Made by a program: the position numbers and the translations under genes. From NCBI RefSeq assembly GCF_900104535.1, contig NZ_LT629710.1, positions 2,666,001 to 2,730,000 of the forward strand: a stretch of 64,000 nucleotides of DNA. The letters are read 5' to 3'. The notes under the pieces are model-generated. The model was not told the DNA's origin and ran no database searches. It was given only the letters and a program-made list of their open reading frames with translations. Source of the DNA: Nakamurella panacisegetis (lineage in GTDB: Bacteria > Actinomycetota > Actinomycetes > Mycobacteriales > Nakamurellaceae). Shown piece by piece: positions 1-8,009 of the stretch (positions within the stretch are counted from its first letter, which is position 1; each line of letters starts with the position of its first letter).

Positions 1-141
1 GGCTGCACGCTGACACTCATTACCTGCCGAACAACATAACACCGCGAAAAATGCCCAGTTCGAGGGCCCGACCGCCGGCCGGCGTTCCCGACCGTTAATC
101 GCTTCAGGGGAAATGGCTGCGCGGGGGCGACCATTCGCGAG

Positions 142-170
142 TTGACCGGCGTGCTTCCCGGTGTTAGCTT
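142..170 (+). promoter_or_regulatory. Sigma-70-type promoter of the sulfur operon
   Basis: A TTGACC -35 box (142-147) and a TAGCTT -10 box (165-170) are separated by 17 nt. The predicted start of transcription falls near 177, immediately before the first conserved base of the riboswitch at 179. That fit between promoter and aptamer start is the main support. Nothing recognisable lies in positions 1-141. Confidence 0.6.
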
Positions 171-178
171 CGTTCCAC

Positions 179-310
179 GGTCATGAGATTCAGCGACAAG
201 CTCCGGCTCGCTGGGCGGCAACCCTCGGTGCACATCAAGTGCCGAACACGGTGGGGTGCTCCGGATGACGACCAGGCGGTGCTCGACCCCGAGCCCCGCA
301 AGCGTGGGGC
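179..310 (+). ncRNA. SAM-IV-type S-adenosylmethionine riboswitch
   Basis: The block begins GGTCATGAG, continues with a hairpin around CAGCGACAAGCTCCGG and then GGCAACCCTC, and reaches a second conserved block GGTGGGGTGCTCCGG followed by GACCAGG (270-276). These are the hallmark segments of the actinobacterial SAM-IV riboswitch (Rfam RF00634). The downstream hairpin is also present: GCCCCGC (293-299) pairs with GTGGGGC (304-310) over an AAGC loop. Members of this class bind S-adenosylmethionine and repress sulfur-assimilation genes when SAM is plentiful. It sits directly in front of the amino-acid ABC importer and flavin-enzyme operon. The related SAM-I/IV variant class is possible; a covariance-model search would decide. 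Confidence 0.87.
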
Positions 311-347
311 CACTGCTGTGGCCGGACGAACGGACGAGACGATCAAC

Positions 348-476
348 ATGAAAGCCCAGGCCAGTACCGGTCTTGCGGCAATCGCCCACGTCGTGGCGCG
401 GTTGCGGTCACTGTTGGGCGTCTCACGTCGTCACGTCGATCTCCAGCGGGTCTCCAGCGCGCTCTGTAAGGCCTGA
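348..476 (+). CDS. Cys-containing SRRHVDL-type leader peptide (sulfur operon uORF)
   Basis: This is a short ORF of 42 codons after the riboswitch, ending in the stretch SRRHVDLQRVSSALCKA. Short peptides with an R-H-V-D-L core followed by R-V-(A/S)-S-A-x-C occur upstream of sulfur-metabolism genes in Streptomyces and relatives and are annotated as putative leader peptides. They are thought to sense cysteine or charged Cys-tRNA through the terminal Cys codon, here TGT at 465-467. The true start could be one of the internal GTG/TTG codons, since family members are usually shorter. A 6-bp hairpin (470-475 with 481-486) overlaps the last codons and stop, so a ribosome paused at the Cys codon would alter local folding. 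A frame open from 183 is not a gene because it starts inside the riboswitch. Confidence 0.6.
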   Translation: MKAQASTGLAAIAHVVARLRSLLGVSRRHVDLQRVSSALCKA

Positions 477-625
477 CCGACAGGCCGTCCGTACCCACGG
501 CGGCACCCCACAAACCGCAGTCCTGCGCCATCAGCGCGCCAGGGCGATTTGTGCAACCGTTCAGTCCTTTCGATCGACGTCCCAGCGATCATTGCTGCCG
601 TCGACGCCATTGATGGAGATATCTC
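477..625 (+). promoter_or_regulatory. Leader between uORF and first transporter gene
   Basis: This 149-nt untranslated stretch links the leader peptide to the permease. It holds the right arm of the hairpin that overlaps the leader stop (481-486) and a GGAG ribosome-binding site at 614-617. I do not see a clear intrinsic terminator with a U-tract, so control is more likely translational or by Rho than by a classic terminator hairpin. Confidence 0.35.
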
Positions 626-1633
626 TTGTCCACCACTCCGCTCGAAAAGAATGTGACGAGCGCCCCGCCGACGCTCGCCACGTCAGCTGCGAGACCGAAA
701 ACGGCTCTGCAGCGAGTGATTCCGCTGCGCCATCCGGGCCGGTGGATCGCCATCGCCGTTGTCGTGGTGATCTTCGCCCAGTTCGGTCACGGGCTCATCA
801 CCAACCCGTTCTACCAGTGGTCCCGCTTCCGCTACTGGTTCCTCCGGCCGGTCATCCTCGACGGGCTGGTGGTCACCCTGCAGGTGGCCGCCTACAGTGC
901 CGTCCTCGGGCTGATCGGCGGCATCATCCTGGCCGTCGGGCGATCGTCGAGGAATCCGCTGCTGTCCGGCCTGTCCTGGCTGTACATCTGGGTGTTCCGA
1001 TCCATTCCGCTGATCGTCGTGTTGATCTTCGTGTACAACTTCAGCGCGCTCTATCCGCGGTTGTCGTTCGGTGTCCCGTTCGGGCCGGCGTTCTTCTCCG
1101 TCGACGAGTCGAAGCTGTTCTCCTACATGGCGATCGCGGTCATCGGGCTCAGTCTGAACGAAGCGGCCTACGCGGCCGAGGTAGTCCGGTCGGGGCTGCT
1201 CTCGGTGGACCAGGGACAGCTCGAGGCAGCCACCGCGCTCGGTATGTCCAAGGGGCGGACCTTCCGGCGCGTCCAACTCCCGCAGGCCCTGCGCACCATC
1301 GTGCCGTCCTATGTCAATCAGCTGATCGGTCTGATCAAGGGCACCTCGATCGTGTTCTACGTGTCCCTGCTCGATCTGTTCGGGCAGGTCGAGACCATGG
1401 GGAGTACCTACCCGGAGGACATCATCCCGCTGCTGATGGTGGCCACCGTCTGGTATCTCGTCCTGACCACGGTCCTGTCGGTCGTGCAGTACTACGTGGA
1501 ACGGGCCTACTCCAAGGGTGCCCTCCGCACCATGCCGCTGACGCCGCTGCAGAAGGCCCGAAAGAGCGTGACCGACCTGCGGGCCCGATTCCGCGATTCG
1601 TCCGACGCCTCCCGATTCGGCGTGACCCAGTGA
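626..1633 (+). CDS. Amino-acid ABC transporter permease
   Basis: This 335-residue inner-membrane permease belongs to the HisM/GlnP polar amino acid family. It has several hydrophobic segments from about residue 45 onward and the cytoplasmic EAA loop around residue 200 (E-A-A-T-A-L-G-M, followed by Q-L-P-Q-A-L) that docks the ATPase. The start is a TTG at 626 preceded at 8 nt by GGAG; there is no ATG start in a better position. The stop overlaps the GTG of the ATPase gene (GTGA), so the two are translationally coupled. It is the first structural gene of the riboswitch-controlled operon, which points to uptake of a sulfur-containing amino-acid-like compound. The substrate itself cannot be read from the sequence. 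Confidence 0.9.
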   Translation: MSTTPLEKNVTSAPPTLATSAARPKTALQRVIPLRHPGRWIAIAVVVVIFAQFGHGLITNPFYQWSRFRYWFLRPVILDGLVVTLQVAAYSAVLGLIGGIILAVGRSSRNPLLSGLSWLYIWVFRSIPLIVVLIFVYNFSALYPRLSFGVPFGPAFFSVDESKLFSYMAIAVIGLSLNEAAYAAEVVRSGLLSVDQGQLEAATALGMSKGRTFRRVQLPQALRTIVPSYVNQLIGLIKGTSIVFYVSLLDLFGQVETMGSTYPEDIIPLLMVATVWYLVLTTVLSVVQYYVERAYSKGALRTMPLTPLQKARKSVTDLRARFRDSSDASRFGVTQ

Positions 1634-2439
1634 CGCGGGCCGACGCTGTGCTGAATGCAACGGCCGTCACCGAACATCCACCGGTGGTCGAGATCGTCAA
1701 CGCGCACAAGGCGTACGGCGCCAATCAGGTGTTGGACGGCATCGATCTGGCGATCGCCAAGGGGACCGTCACGGTCATCCTCGGCCCGTCCGGTTCGGGC
1801 AAGTCGACCTTGCTCCGCGCGATCAACCATCTGGAGCGGCTCGACGTCGGGTACGTCGCCGTGCACGGTGAACCGATCGGGGTGAAGCGCCACGGGCAGC
1901 GCCTGAAGGAACTGCCCGAGCGAGCCATCCTGAAGCAGCGGGCCAAGATCGGTTTCGTGTTCCAGAACTTCAACCTCTTCCCGCATCTGACCGTGCTGGA
2001 GAACATCACCGAGGCGCCGGTGGCGCACAGGTTGAAGTCGGTGTCCGAGGCCAGGAGGAGCGCCGAGAATCTGCTGGCCAGGGTCGGTCTGGCCGACAAG
2101 GCCGAGGCCTACCCGCGGCAGCTGTCCGGCGGCCAGCAGCAGCGGGTGGCCATCGCCCGGGCCCTGGCGCTGGAGCCGGAGTTGATCCTGTTCGACGAGC
2201 CGACGTCGGCCCTGGACCCGGAGCTGGTGGGCGAAGTGCTCTCCGTCATCAAGGATCTCGCCAGCACCGGAACCACGCTCGTCGTCGTGACCCACGAGAT
2301 CGGCTTCGCCCGTGAGGTGGCCGACCGGGTGATATTCCTCGACCGCGGGAAGATCGTGGAGCAGGGCACGCCGGCCGGGGTACTCGACAATCCTTCGACC
2401 CCGCGTTGCCGTGATTTCCTGGACAAGGTCCTTTCCTGA
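1630..2439 (+). CDS. Amino-acid ABC transporter ATP-binding protein
   Basis: This is the 269-residue ATPase subunit of the importer. The Walker A motif GPSGSGKST is at about residues 52-60, the signature is LSGGQQQRVAIARAL, Walker B is LILFDEPTSALDP, and the switch histidine lies in VVTHE. It belongs to the GlnQ/HisP group (polar amino acid uptake). The GTG start at 1630 overlaps the permease stop by the GTGA arrangement. The open frame extends far upstream, but that part is antisense-like shadow of the permease. A 116-nt gap follows before the binding protein. It contains a 7-bp GC hairpin (2498-2513) that could stabilise or partly terminate the transcript, a common device for uneven expression within transporter operons. 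Confidence 0.92.
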   Translation: MTRADAVLNATAVTEHPPVVEIVNAHKAYGANQVLDGIDLAIAKGTVTVILGPSGSGKSTLLRAINHLERLDVGYVAVHGEPIGVKRHGQRLKELPERAILKQRAKIGFVFQNFNLFPHLTVLENITEAPVAHRLKSVSEARRSAENLLARVGLADKAEAYPRQLSGGQQQRVAIARALALEPELILFDEPTSALDPELVGEVLSVIKDLASTGTTLVVVTHEIGFAREVADRVIFLDRGKIVEQGTPAGVLDNPSTPRCRDFLDKVLS

Positions 2440-2555
2440 CGTCCTGAAATCCGGTTGCTTTCTTCCTGAATCTGGTCACTTCCTCGATCACCCTTCCGCG
2501 GCGCCTGCGCCGCACCATTTCGATGCCCGTTCGGGCAACCTGTACAAGGAGCATC

Positions 2556-3620
2556 ATGTCGTTCACCCGTTCCCGCCTCCTCCCATCGCTCGGAGTCGGC
2601 GCCGTGCTGGCTTCCCTGTTGGCCGCTGCCGCGTGCGGCTCGTCGAGCAGCAGCGCCGCCCCCGGCGCCAGCTCCGGGTCCGTGAGCGCCGCGGCCGGCC
2701 AGAGTGTGGTCACCGCGGCCTCCGAATCCACCGACGTCGCCATCGCGCAGCACACCAATGGCGCCGGCACGGCGACCACCATCACCGTTCCGACCGTCGC
2801 TTCGATCCGCGCCGAGCTTCCAGCCTCCATTCGGGAGAGCGGCAAGCTGGTCATCGGCCAGGGGGCCTTGCCGGCCGGCTTCCCGCCGCTGTCCTTCATC
2901 GGTGACGATCAGAAGACGCTGACCGGGTCGGAACCCGACCTCGGCCGGCTGATCGCCGCGGTGTACGGCCTACAACCGGAGATCGTCAACGCCACCTGGG
3001 ACAACCTGTTCGTCGGAATCGACAGTGGGAAGACCGACGTCGGCATCTCCAACATCACCGATACCGAGACCCGCAAGCAGAAGTACGACTTCGCCTCCTA
3101 TCGTCAGGACAACCTGGGGTTCGAGGTGAACAAGAGCAGCACCTGGAATTTCAACGGCAATTACCAGAACCTGGCCGGAAAGACAGTGGCCGTCGCCTCG
3201 GGCACCAACCAGGAGAAGATCCTGCTCGAATGGCAGGCCGAGCTCAAGGCCGAGGGGAAATCGCTGGACGTGAAGTACTACCCGACGCAGGCGGCGGTGA
3301 ACCTGGCCCTCTCCTCCGGCAAGATCGACATCTACTTCGGCCCCAACCCGGGTATCGCCTATCACGTCAAGGGTGATGCGAGCGGCCCGAACCCGACCCG
3401 CAACGCCGGAACGCACTCCGGCGCCGGCGCCACTCTGCAGGGCCTGATCGCCGCGACCACGAAGAAGGGCAACGGCCTGGCGCGGCCGCTGGCCGACGCG
3501 ATCAACTACCTGATCAAGAACGGCCAGTATGCGAAGTGGCTGGCCGCCTACAACCTGTCGAACGAAGCGGTCCCGACCTCACTCGTGAACCCGCCCGGAC
3601 TGCCGAAGACCAACAGCTGA
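2556..3620 (+). CDS. ABC transporter substrate-binding lipoprotein, family 3
   Basis: This 354-residue extracellular solute-binding protein has a lipoprotein signal ending at LLAAAAC near residue 27, followed by a Ser/Ala-rich linker. The mature part shows family-3 (HisJ/GlnH-like) features: SGKLVIGQG at the start of the fold, DLGRLIAAVYG, and GKTDVGISNITDTETRK. The start at 2556 is chosen because AAGGAG lies 4 nt upstream; an in-frame ATG at 2523 lacks this. It pairs with the permease and ATPase just upstream. Family-3 proteins bind amino acids rather than sulfonates (which use SsuA-type proteins), so the imported sulfur compound is probably zwitterionic. The linker between the lipid anchor and the fold is unusually long, about 60 residues. 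Confidence 0.9.
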   Translation: MSFTRSRLLPSLGVGAVLASLLAAAACGSSSSSAAPGASSGSVSAAAGQSVVTAASESTDVAIAQHTNGAGTATTITVPTVASIRAELPASIRESGKLVIGQGALPAGFPPLSFIGDDQKTLTGSEPDLGRLIAAVYGLQPEIVNATWDNLFVGIDSGKTDVGISNITDTETRKQKYDFASYRQDNLGFEVNKSSTWNFNGNYQNLAGKTVAVASGTNQEKILLEWQAELKAEGKSLDVKYYPTQAAVNLALSSGKIDIYFGPNPGIAYHVKGDASGPNPTRNAGTHSGAGATLQGLIAATTKKGNGLARPLADAINYLIKNGQYAKWLAAYNLSNEAVPTSLVNPPGLPKTNS

Positions 3621-3664
3621 TCCACCGCGCCAAGGCGGATCGACAACCAGAGAGGAACAGGACG

Positions 3665-4801
3665 ATGGCCACGCGGTCGACACGGCAACACATCGTGGTG
3701 GTGGGTGGTGGGGCCATGGGCTCGGCCGCCGCCTGGCGGCTCGCGGTTGACGGATACCGGGTGACGTTGCTGGAGCAGTTCGAACCGGGACACGTGCGCG
3801 GAGCCAGCCACGGAAGTTCGCGGATCTTCCGGCACGCGTATGCGGACCGTCGCTATGTCGAGCTGGCGGCGCGGGCCGCCGCCTTGTGGGCCGAACTCGA
3901 GGAGGCTGACGGCACCCGGTTGCTCAGCTGGACCGGTGCCGTCGACCACGGGGACCCGGCCGCGGTCCAGGGCTTGGCCAAGGTGCTGGGCGACGCCGGC
4001 CTTGCGTACCAGATCCTCTCTCCGCAGGCGGCGGCGCAACACTGGCCGGGCCTGCGGTTCGACACCGTCGTGCTGCATCACGCCGCAGCCGGGCGGGTGG
4101 ACGCTGACCGCGCCGTCGCGGTCCTGCAGCGACGGGCGGCCGCGGCCGGAGCCCACGTCATCCATCGCAGTACCGCGCGCCGGTTGACCGTGGGCCGGCT
4201 CGGCGCCGAGGTCGTGCTGGACAGCGCGACGATCAAGGCCGACCAGGTGGTGGTGGCCGCAGGTGCGTGGACCAGCGATCTCCTGGGCGAGCTGATCGCT
4301 CTACCCCCACTGCGCACCACTCGGGAGCAGCCGGCCCACTTCCCGCCGATCGATCCGAACCTGGTCTGGCCCAGCTTCATTCACCACCCCGGCTCCGACC
4401 TCCGGGCCGAGGGCATCTACGGACTCGGATCGGCTGACGGCATCAAGATCGGTGAGCATGGCACCGGACCGGTGGTCCATCCGGACACCAGGACGTTCGA
4501 TCCCGACCCGATCGTCACCGACCGGCTGATTGGCTACGCCGCCGAATGGCTGCCGGGAGTAAATCCGACTCTTCCGGCTCCGGTTACCTGCCTCTACACC
4601 ACCACGCCGGACGGCAATTTCATCGTCGACCGAGTGGGCCCGATCACGGTGGCCGCCGGATTCTCCGGTCACGGCTTCAAATTCACCCCGGCCATCGGCG
4701 ATCTGATCTCGGGACTGGTATCGGGAAACATCCGGACGCCGGATTTGTTCTCCCTGAACAGATTCTCCGGGGACAAGCCCGTTCCGGCACGGTCAGCATG
4801 A
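3665..4801 (+). CDS. FAD-dependent oxidoreductase, MSOX/N-methyltryptophan oxidase-like
   Basis: This 378-residue flavoprotein belongs to the DAO superfamily. The N-terminal dinucleotide-binding motif V-V-V-G-G-G-A-M-G-S is at about residues 11-20. HGSSRIFRHAY follows, which resembles the region around the covalent-FAD site of monomeric sarcosine oxidase, and the C-terminal GFSGHGFKFTPAIG block is typical of that family. Such enzymes oxidise secondary or N-methylated amino acids, releasing aldehyde and hydrogen peroxide. The start has a GAGG site 5-8 nt upstream. Its stop overlaps an ATG (ATGA) of the next reading frame. In this operon it may deaminate or N-dealkylate the imported compound; that is inference. 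Glycine oxidase-like activity is an alternative. Confidence 0.85.
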   Translation: MATRSTRQHIVVVGGGAMGSAAAWRLAVDGYRVTLLEQFEPGHVRGASHGSSRIFRHAYADRRYVELAARAAALWAELEEADGTRLLSWTGAVDHGDPAAVQGLAKVLGDAGLAYQILSPQAAAQHWPGLRFDTVVLHHAAAGRVDADRAVAVLQRRAAAAGAHVIHRSTARRLTVGRLGAEVVLDSATIKADQVVVAAGAWTSDLLGELIALPPLRTTREQPAHFPPIDPNLVWPSFIHHPGSDLRAEGIYGLGSADGIKIGEHGTGPVVHPDTRTFDPDPIVTDRLIGYAAEWLPGVNPTLPAPVTCLYTTTPDGNFIVDRVGPITVAAGFSGHGFKFTPAIGDLISGLVSGNIRTPDLFSLNRFSGDKPVPARSA

Positions 4802-4842
4802 CGACATCACCGCCAAGTCCAGACCGACCCATCAGGAGTGAG

Positions 4843-5985
4843 ATGTCCAAGATCGTCACCATCGCGGGCAGCCCGTCCGCCATTTCGAGTTCGGACGCGC
4901 TGCTGTCCCACGTCACGCGTCGGATACTGCGCGCCGGACACCAGGTCACGCCGCTGGTGTTGCGGGACCTCCCGGCCGCTGCGTTGCTGGCTGCCGACGC
5001 GACGGATCCGGCCATTGCGGGCGCGGTCCAGGCCGTCGACGAAGCCGACGCCGTCGTCATCGTCTCGCCGGTCTACAAGGCGGCCTATTCCGGTCTGCTG
5101 AAGGTGTTTCTGGACCTGTTGCCGCAGTTCGGGTTTCGGGGGAAGTCGGTGCTGCCTCTGGTGACCGGCGGCACCCCGGCCCACGTTCTGGCCGTCGACT
5201 ATGCGCTGCGCCCGGTACTCAACAGCCTCGGATCGGCCCACATCGGGCAGGGCTGGTTCGTCCTGGCCTCGCATTTGCGCGTGTTCCCGGATGGCGGTGT
5301 GCTGATCGACCCGGCGTCCGCCGTTCCGGTGGCCCAGGTCACCGACCACTTCCTGGCCGGTCTGACCCACCATGTTTCGGCGTCGTCCGTGCCGGTCGGT
5401 GCAGGGCGCGTCTCCCCGGTCCCGGGTGATCCTGACCTGACGGTGGCGCGGGTGAACGTCGGTGATCCGGAACTACAACCGCTGCTGGACGACCTGGTGA
5501 TCGAGTACGGCACGCGGTACGGGGCAGTCACCCCGCACTCGCAGCTCACCGAGGTGCCGGTGACCGACTTCGACGCGCCACACGGCGTGTTCCTGGTGCT
5601 GACCCAGAACGGCGAGACCATCGCCGGCGGTGCGATCCGGCGCTACGACGACCAGACCGCGGAGGTCAAGCGGGTGTGGACCTCGTCCCGCCACCGTCGC
5701 CGAGGGGTGGCCCGGCGGTTGATGGCCGAGTTGGAGAAGGCTGCGGCCGACCTCGGCTACCGGCGGATCCACCTCACCACCGGCCCCCGCCAACCAGAGG
5801 CTCGCTCGCTGTACCTGGCTGCCGGATATCACCCGCGGTTCGACGTCAACGCCGACCCGGAGACGATCGGGCCGTTGGCCTTCGCCAAGGAACTGGTGCC
5901 CGGCGCCGGATTCACCGAGTGGGAGGAGCCGGCCTGGGATCGGCCCGGCGCGCGTCACGGGCGTCGAGTCGGGGTGTCCGGGTGA
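4843..5985 (+). CDS. NADPH-dependent FMN reductase fused to GNAT acetyltransferase
   Basis: This is a 380-residue two-domain protein. Residues 1 to about 175 form an SsuE/MsuE-like FMN reductase (GSPSAISSS phosphate loop, SPVYKAAYSGLLKVFLDLLP, and the LPLVTGG segment). Residues from about 205 to 350 form a GNAT N-acetyltransferase with the acetyl-CoA loop R-H-R-R-R-G-V-A-R-R-L and the C-terminal ARSLYLAAGY strand-helix. The start at 4843 has AGGAG 4 nt upstream; an earlier ATG at 4798 overlaps the previous stop but lacks a site. The reductase half would feed reduced FMN to the SsuD-like monooxygenase two genes downstream. The GNAT half would N-acetylate the amino substrate, as SnaA/SnaB do in Bacillus S-alkylcysteine salvage. 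The stop overlaps the next GTG. Confidence 0.88.
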   Translation: MSKIVTIAGSPSAISSSDALLSHVTRRILRAGHQVTPLVLRDLPAAALLAADATDPAIAGAVQAVDEADAVVIVSPVYKAAYSGLLKVFLDLLPQFGFRGKSVLPLVTGGTPAHVLAVDYALRPVLNSLGSAHIGQGWFVLASHLRVFPDGGVLIDPASAVPVAQVTDHFLAGLTHHVSASSVPVGAGRVSPVPGDPDLTVARVNVGDPELQPLLDDLVIEYGTRYGAVTPHSQLTEVPVTDFDAPHGVFLVLTQNGETIAGGAIRRYDDQTAEVKRVWTSSRHRRRGVARRLMAELEKAAADLGYRRIHLTTGPRQPEARSLYLAAGYHPRFDVNADPETIGPLAFAKELVPGAGFTEWEEPAWDRPGARHGRRVGVSG

Positions 5986-8009
5986 CGGCGGGAGCACGGG
6001 TGCTGGTGTTCGTCGGGGGCGGTCCGAGGACAGTGTCGCTGCTGGAGCGCCTGGCCGCCAATGCCGGTTCGTTGTTGCCGGCCTCCGGTTTGGACATCCA
6101 CATCGTGGATCCGTTCCCGGTCGGCGGCGGCCGCATCTGGCGGCGCAGTCAATCGCCTTTGCTGTGGATGAACTCGGTGGCCAAGGACGTCACCATGTTC
6201 ACCGACGAGTCGGTGGAGTGCGAAGGGCCGATCGTGCCCGGACCGCCGCTGGACGAATGGGTGGCCGGGCCGGGGGGCGCCATTCTGGGCGACGCCGGCT
6301 TGGGCGAGGTGGCGGACACGTTCACTGCGAACGACTTCGCCAGCCGCGAGATGGCGTCCCTGTATCTGTCTTGGACCTTCGACCGGGTCGTCGCCTCCTT
6401 CCCCGATTCGGTGAACGTGACCACCCATCGACAACGAGCGGTCATCGTCGAAGATGTGGCCACCGACGATGCAACGCAACGGGTCCAACTCGAAGACGGC
6501 CGCGAACTCGTGGCTGATCTCGTCGTGCTGGCCCAGGGTTACCTCGATCGGCGACCCACCGCAGAGGAGACCGCGCTGACCGTGGCGGCCGAGGCCGGCG
6601 GCCTGGCCTATCTGCCTCCGGGTTACACGGCTGACATCGACCTCGCCGGCCTCCGCCCCGGCCAATCCGTGCTGGTTCGCGGATTCGGACTGGCCTTCGT
6701 CGATCTGATGGTGCTGGTGTTCCAGGGCCGGGGTGGTGAATTCGTCGAGCGAGGAGACGGCACCCTCGACTACCGCGCCGGCGGAGCAGAGCCGGTGCTG
6801 TACGTCGGCTCCCGCCGCGGAGTGCCGTACCACGCGAAGTTGGGCTACCGCCTGGAGTCATCCATGCCGATCCCTCCCACGTATTTCACGCCGGCCGCAG
6901 TGGCCGCTCTGGCCGAGGACGGGACGGCGAGTTTCGCCACCGAGATCTGGCCGCTGATCGTCAAGGAGCTCACGGCCGCCCACTACCGGCGGCTCTTCGC
7001 TGCCCACGCTGACCGAACGATCGGCTCCTGGGCGCGGTTCGAGAGCGAACTGGGCCGGCTCGATGCCAGTGGACCCGAGTTCGCCGCCATCGTCACGCAC
7101 GCCGTTCCGGATCCGGCCGATCGGTTCGACATGGACCTGATCGACCGGCCGTTGCGCGGCCGCACATTCCACGACCGTGACGATCTCTCGGCGGCGCTGG
7201 TCGACTACGTACAGGGAGATCTGGCCCGGCGCACCGACCCGCGTCAATCGGCCGACCACGCCGTCTTCAATGCGCTGCTGACGGTGTACTTCGTCCTGGC
7301 CGGCGCCGTCGTGGCCGGCCGGATCAGCGCGCCGGATCGGGTGCGGTACCTGGAAGGCGAGTTCCACGGCCTGTTCTCCTTCCTGGCCAGCGGACCGCCC
7401 CCGCGCCGGCTGGCCGAGTTGTTGGCCCTGCACCGGGCCGGTCTTGTGCAGTTCGCAGGGCCGGATCTGTCAGTCACGGTGCGGGACGGCCGTTTCGTCG
7501 GTACCTCGCCGGCGGTGCCGGGTGAGATCGTCGCCGATGCTCTGGTCGATGCCCGACTGCCGAAGCCGGACGTGCGGGCCGCCTCCGATCCAGTGATCTC
7601 CGCCCTGCTGGCCGACGGTGAGCTGGCGGTGGAGGATCTCCGCGCCGACGATGGCACCGACCTCGGTGGCGGACAGTTACTGGCCGATGCCGGGTGTCAC
7701 GCCGTACGGGCCGACCGGACGGTCCATCCGAGCCGATTCCTGTTGGGGCCCTCCGTTTCCGGCTCGGCCGGGTCGGCGGGATTCGCCCGCCCCGGATTCA
7801 ACGGCGCCGGGTTCCGGCAGAACGATGCCGTGGCCCGCGAGATCCTTCAGCTCGCGGCAGCGGCTTCCCGTCCACATGTCAGCGGGTCCATCCGGCTACC
7901 CGAACCCGGTCGCTCGGCCCGTCCCGCGCCGGCCCGTCCGGCCAACCGAACTCCTTCTTCCCATCCGAATCCGCACCCGTCCAGAATCGAGATCAGTCAT
8001 GCCCGTTGA
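5982..8009 (+). CDS. FAD/NAD(P)-binding protein of unknown reaction
   Basis: This 675-residue protein has an N-terminal Rossmann motif (V-F-V-G-G-G-P-R-T-V at about residues 9-18) of the FAD-NAD(P)-binding (NAD_binding_9) type. LLWMNSVAKDVTMFTD follows near residue 60, and a second nucleotide-binding segment LVRGFGLAFVDLMVL lies near residue 230. This family is broad and mostly uncharacterised; it resembles ornithine/lysine N-hydroxylases only at the fold level. It starts with a GTG overlapping the previous stop and ends 11 nt inside the next gene, so translational coupling continues. The C-terminal 40 residues are Pro/Arg-rich and poorly conserved in character, which is expected where the frame overlaps the next start. 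It probably performs a flavin-dependent oxidation in the same pathway. Confidence 0.75.
   Translation: MTAGARVLVFVGGGPRTVSLLERLAANAGSLLPASGLDIHIVDPFPVGGGRIWRRSQSPLLWMNSVAKDVTMFTDESVECEGPIVPGPPLDEWVAGPGGAILGDAGLGEVADTFTANDFASREMASLYLSWTFDRVVASFPDSVNVTTHRQRAVIVEDVATDDATQRVQLEDGRELVADLVVLAQGYLDRRPTAEETALTVAAEAGGLAYLPPGYTADIDLAGLRPGQSVLVRGFGLAFVDLMVLVFQGRGGEFVERGDGTLDYRAGGAEPVLYVGSRRGVPYHAKLGYRLESSMPIPPTYFTPAAVAALAEDGTASFATEIWPLIVKELTAAHYRRLFAAHADRTIGSWARFESELGRLDASGPEFAAIVTHAVPDPADRFDMDLIDRPLRGRTFHDRDDLSAALVDYVQGDLARRTDPRQSADHAVFNALLTVYFVLAGAVVAGRISAPDRVRYLEGEFHGLFSFLASGPPPRRLAELLALHRAGLVQFAGPDLSVTVRDGRFVGTSPAVPGEIVADALVDARLPKPDVRAASDPVISALLADGELAVEDLRADDGTDLGGGQLLADAGCHAVRADRTVHPSRFLLGPSVSGSAGSAGFARPGFNGAGFRQNDAVAREILQLAAAASRPHVSGSIRLPEPGRSARPAPARPANRTPSSHPNPHPSRIEISHAR

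Noticed and set aside
183..476. 97-codon ORF starting ATG at 183
   Set aside because: Its first half lies inside the SAM-IV aptamer; only the 3' part, from about 348 on, is taken as a leader peptide.
683..1660. 325-codon minus-strand ORF opposite the permease
   Set aside because: Mirror frame of a GC-rich gene, with His/Asp/Gln/Arg-rich composition and no ribosome site.
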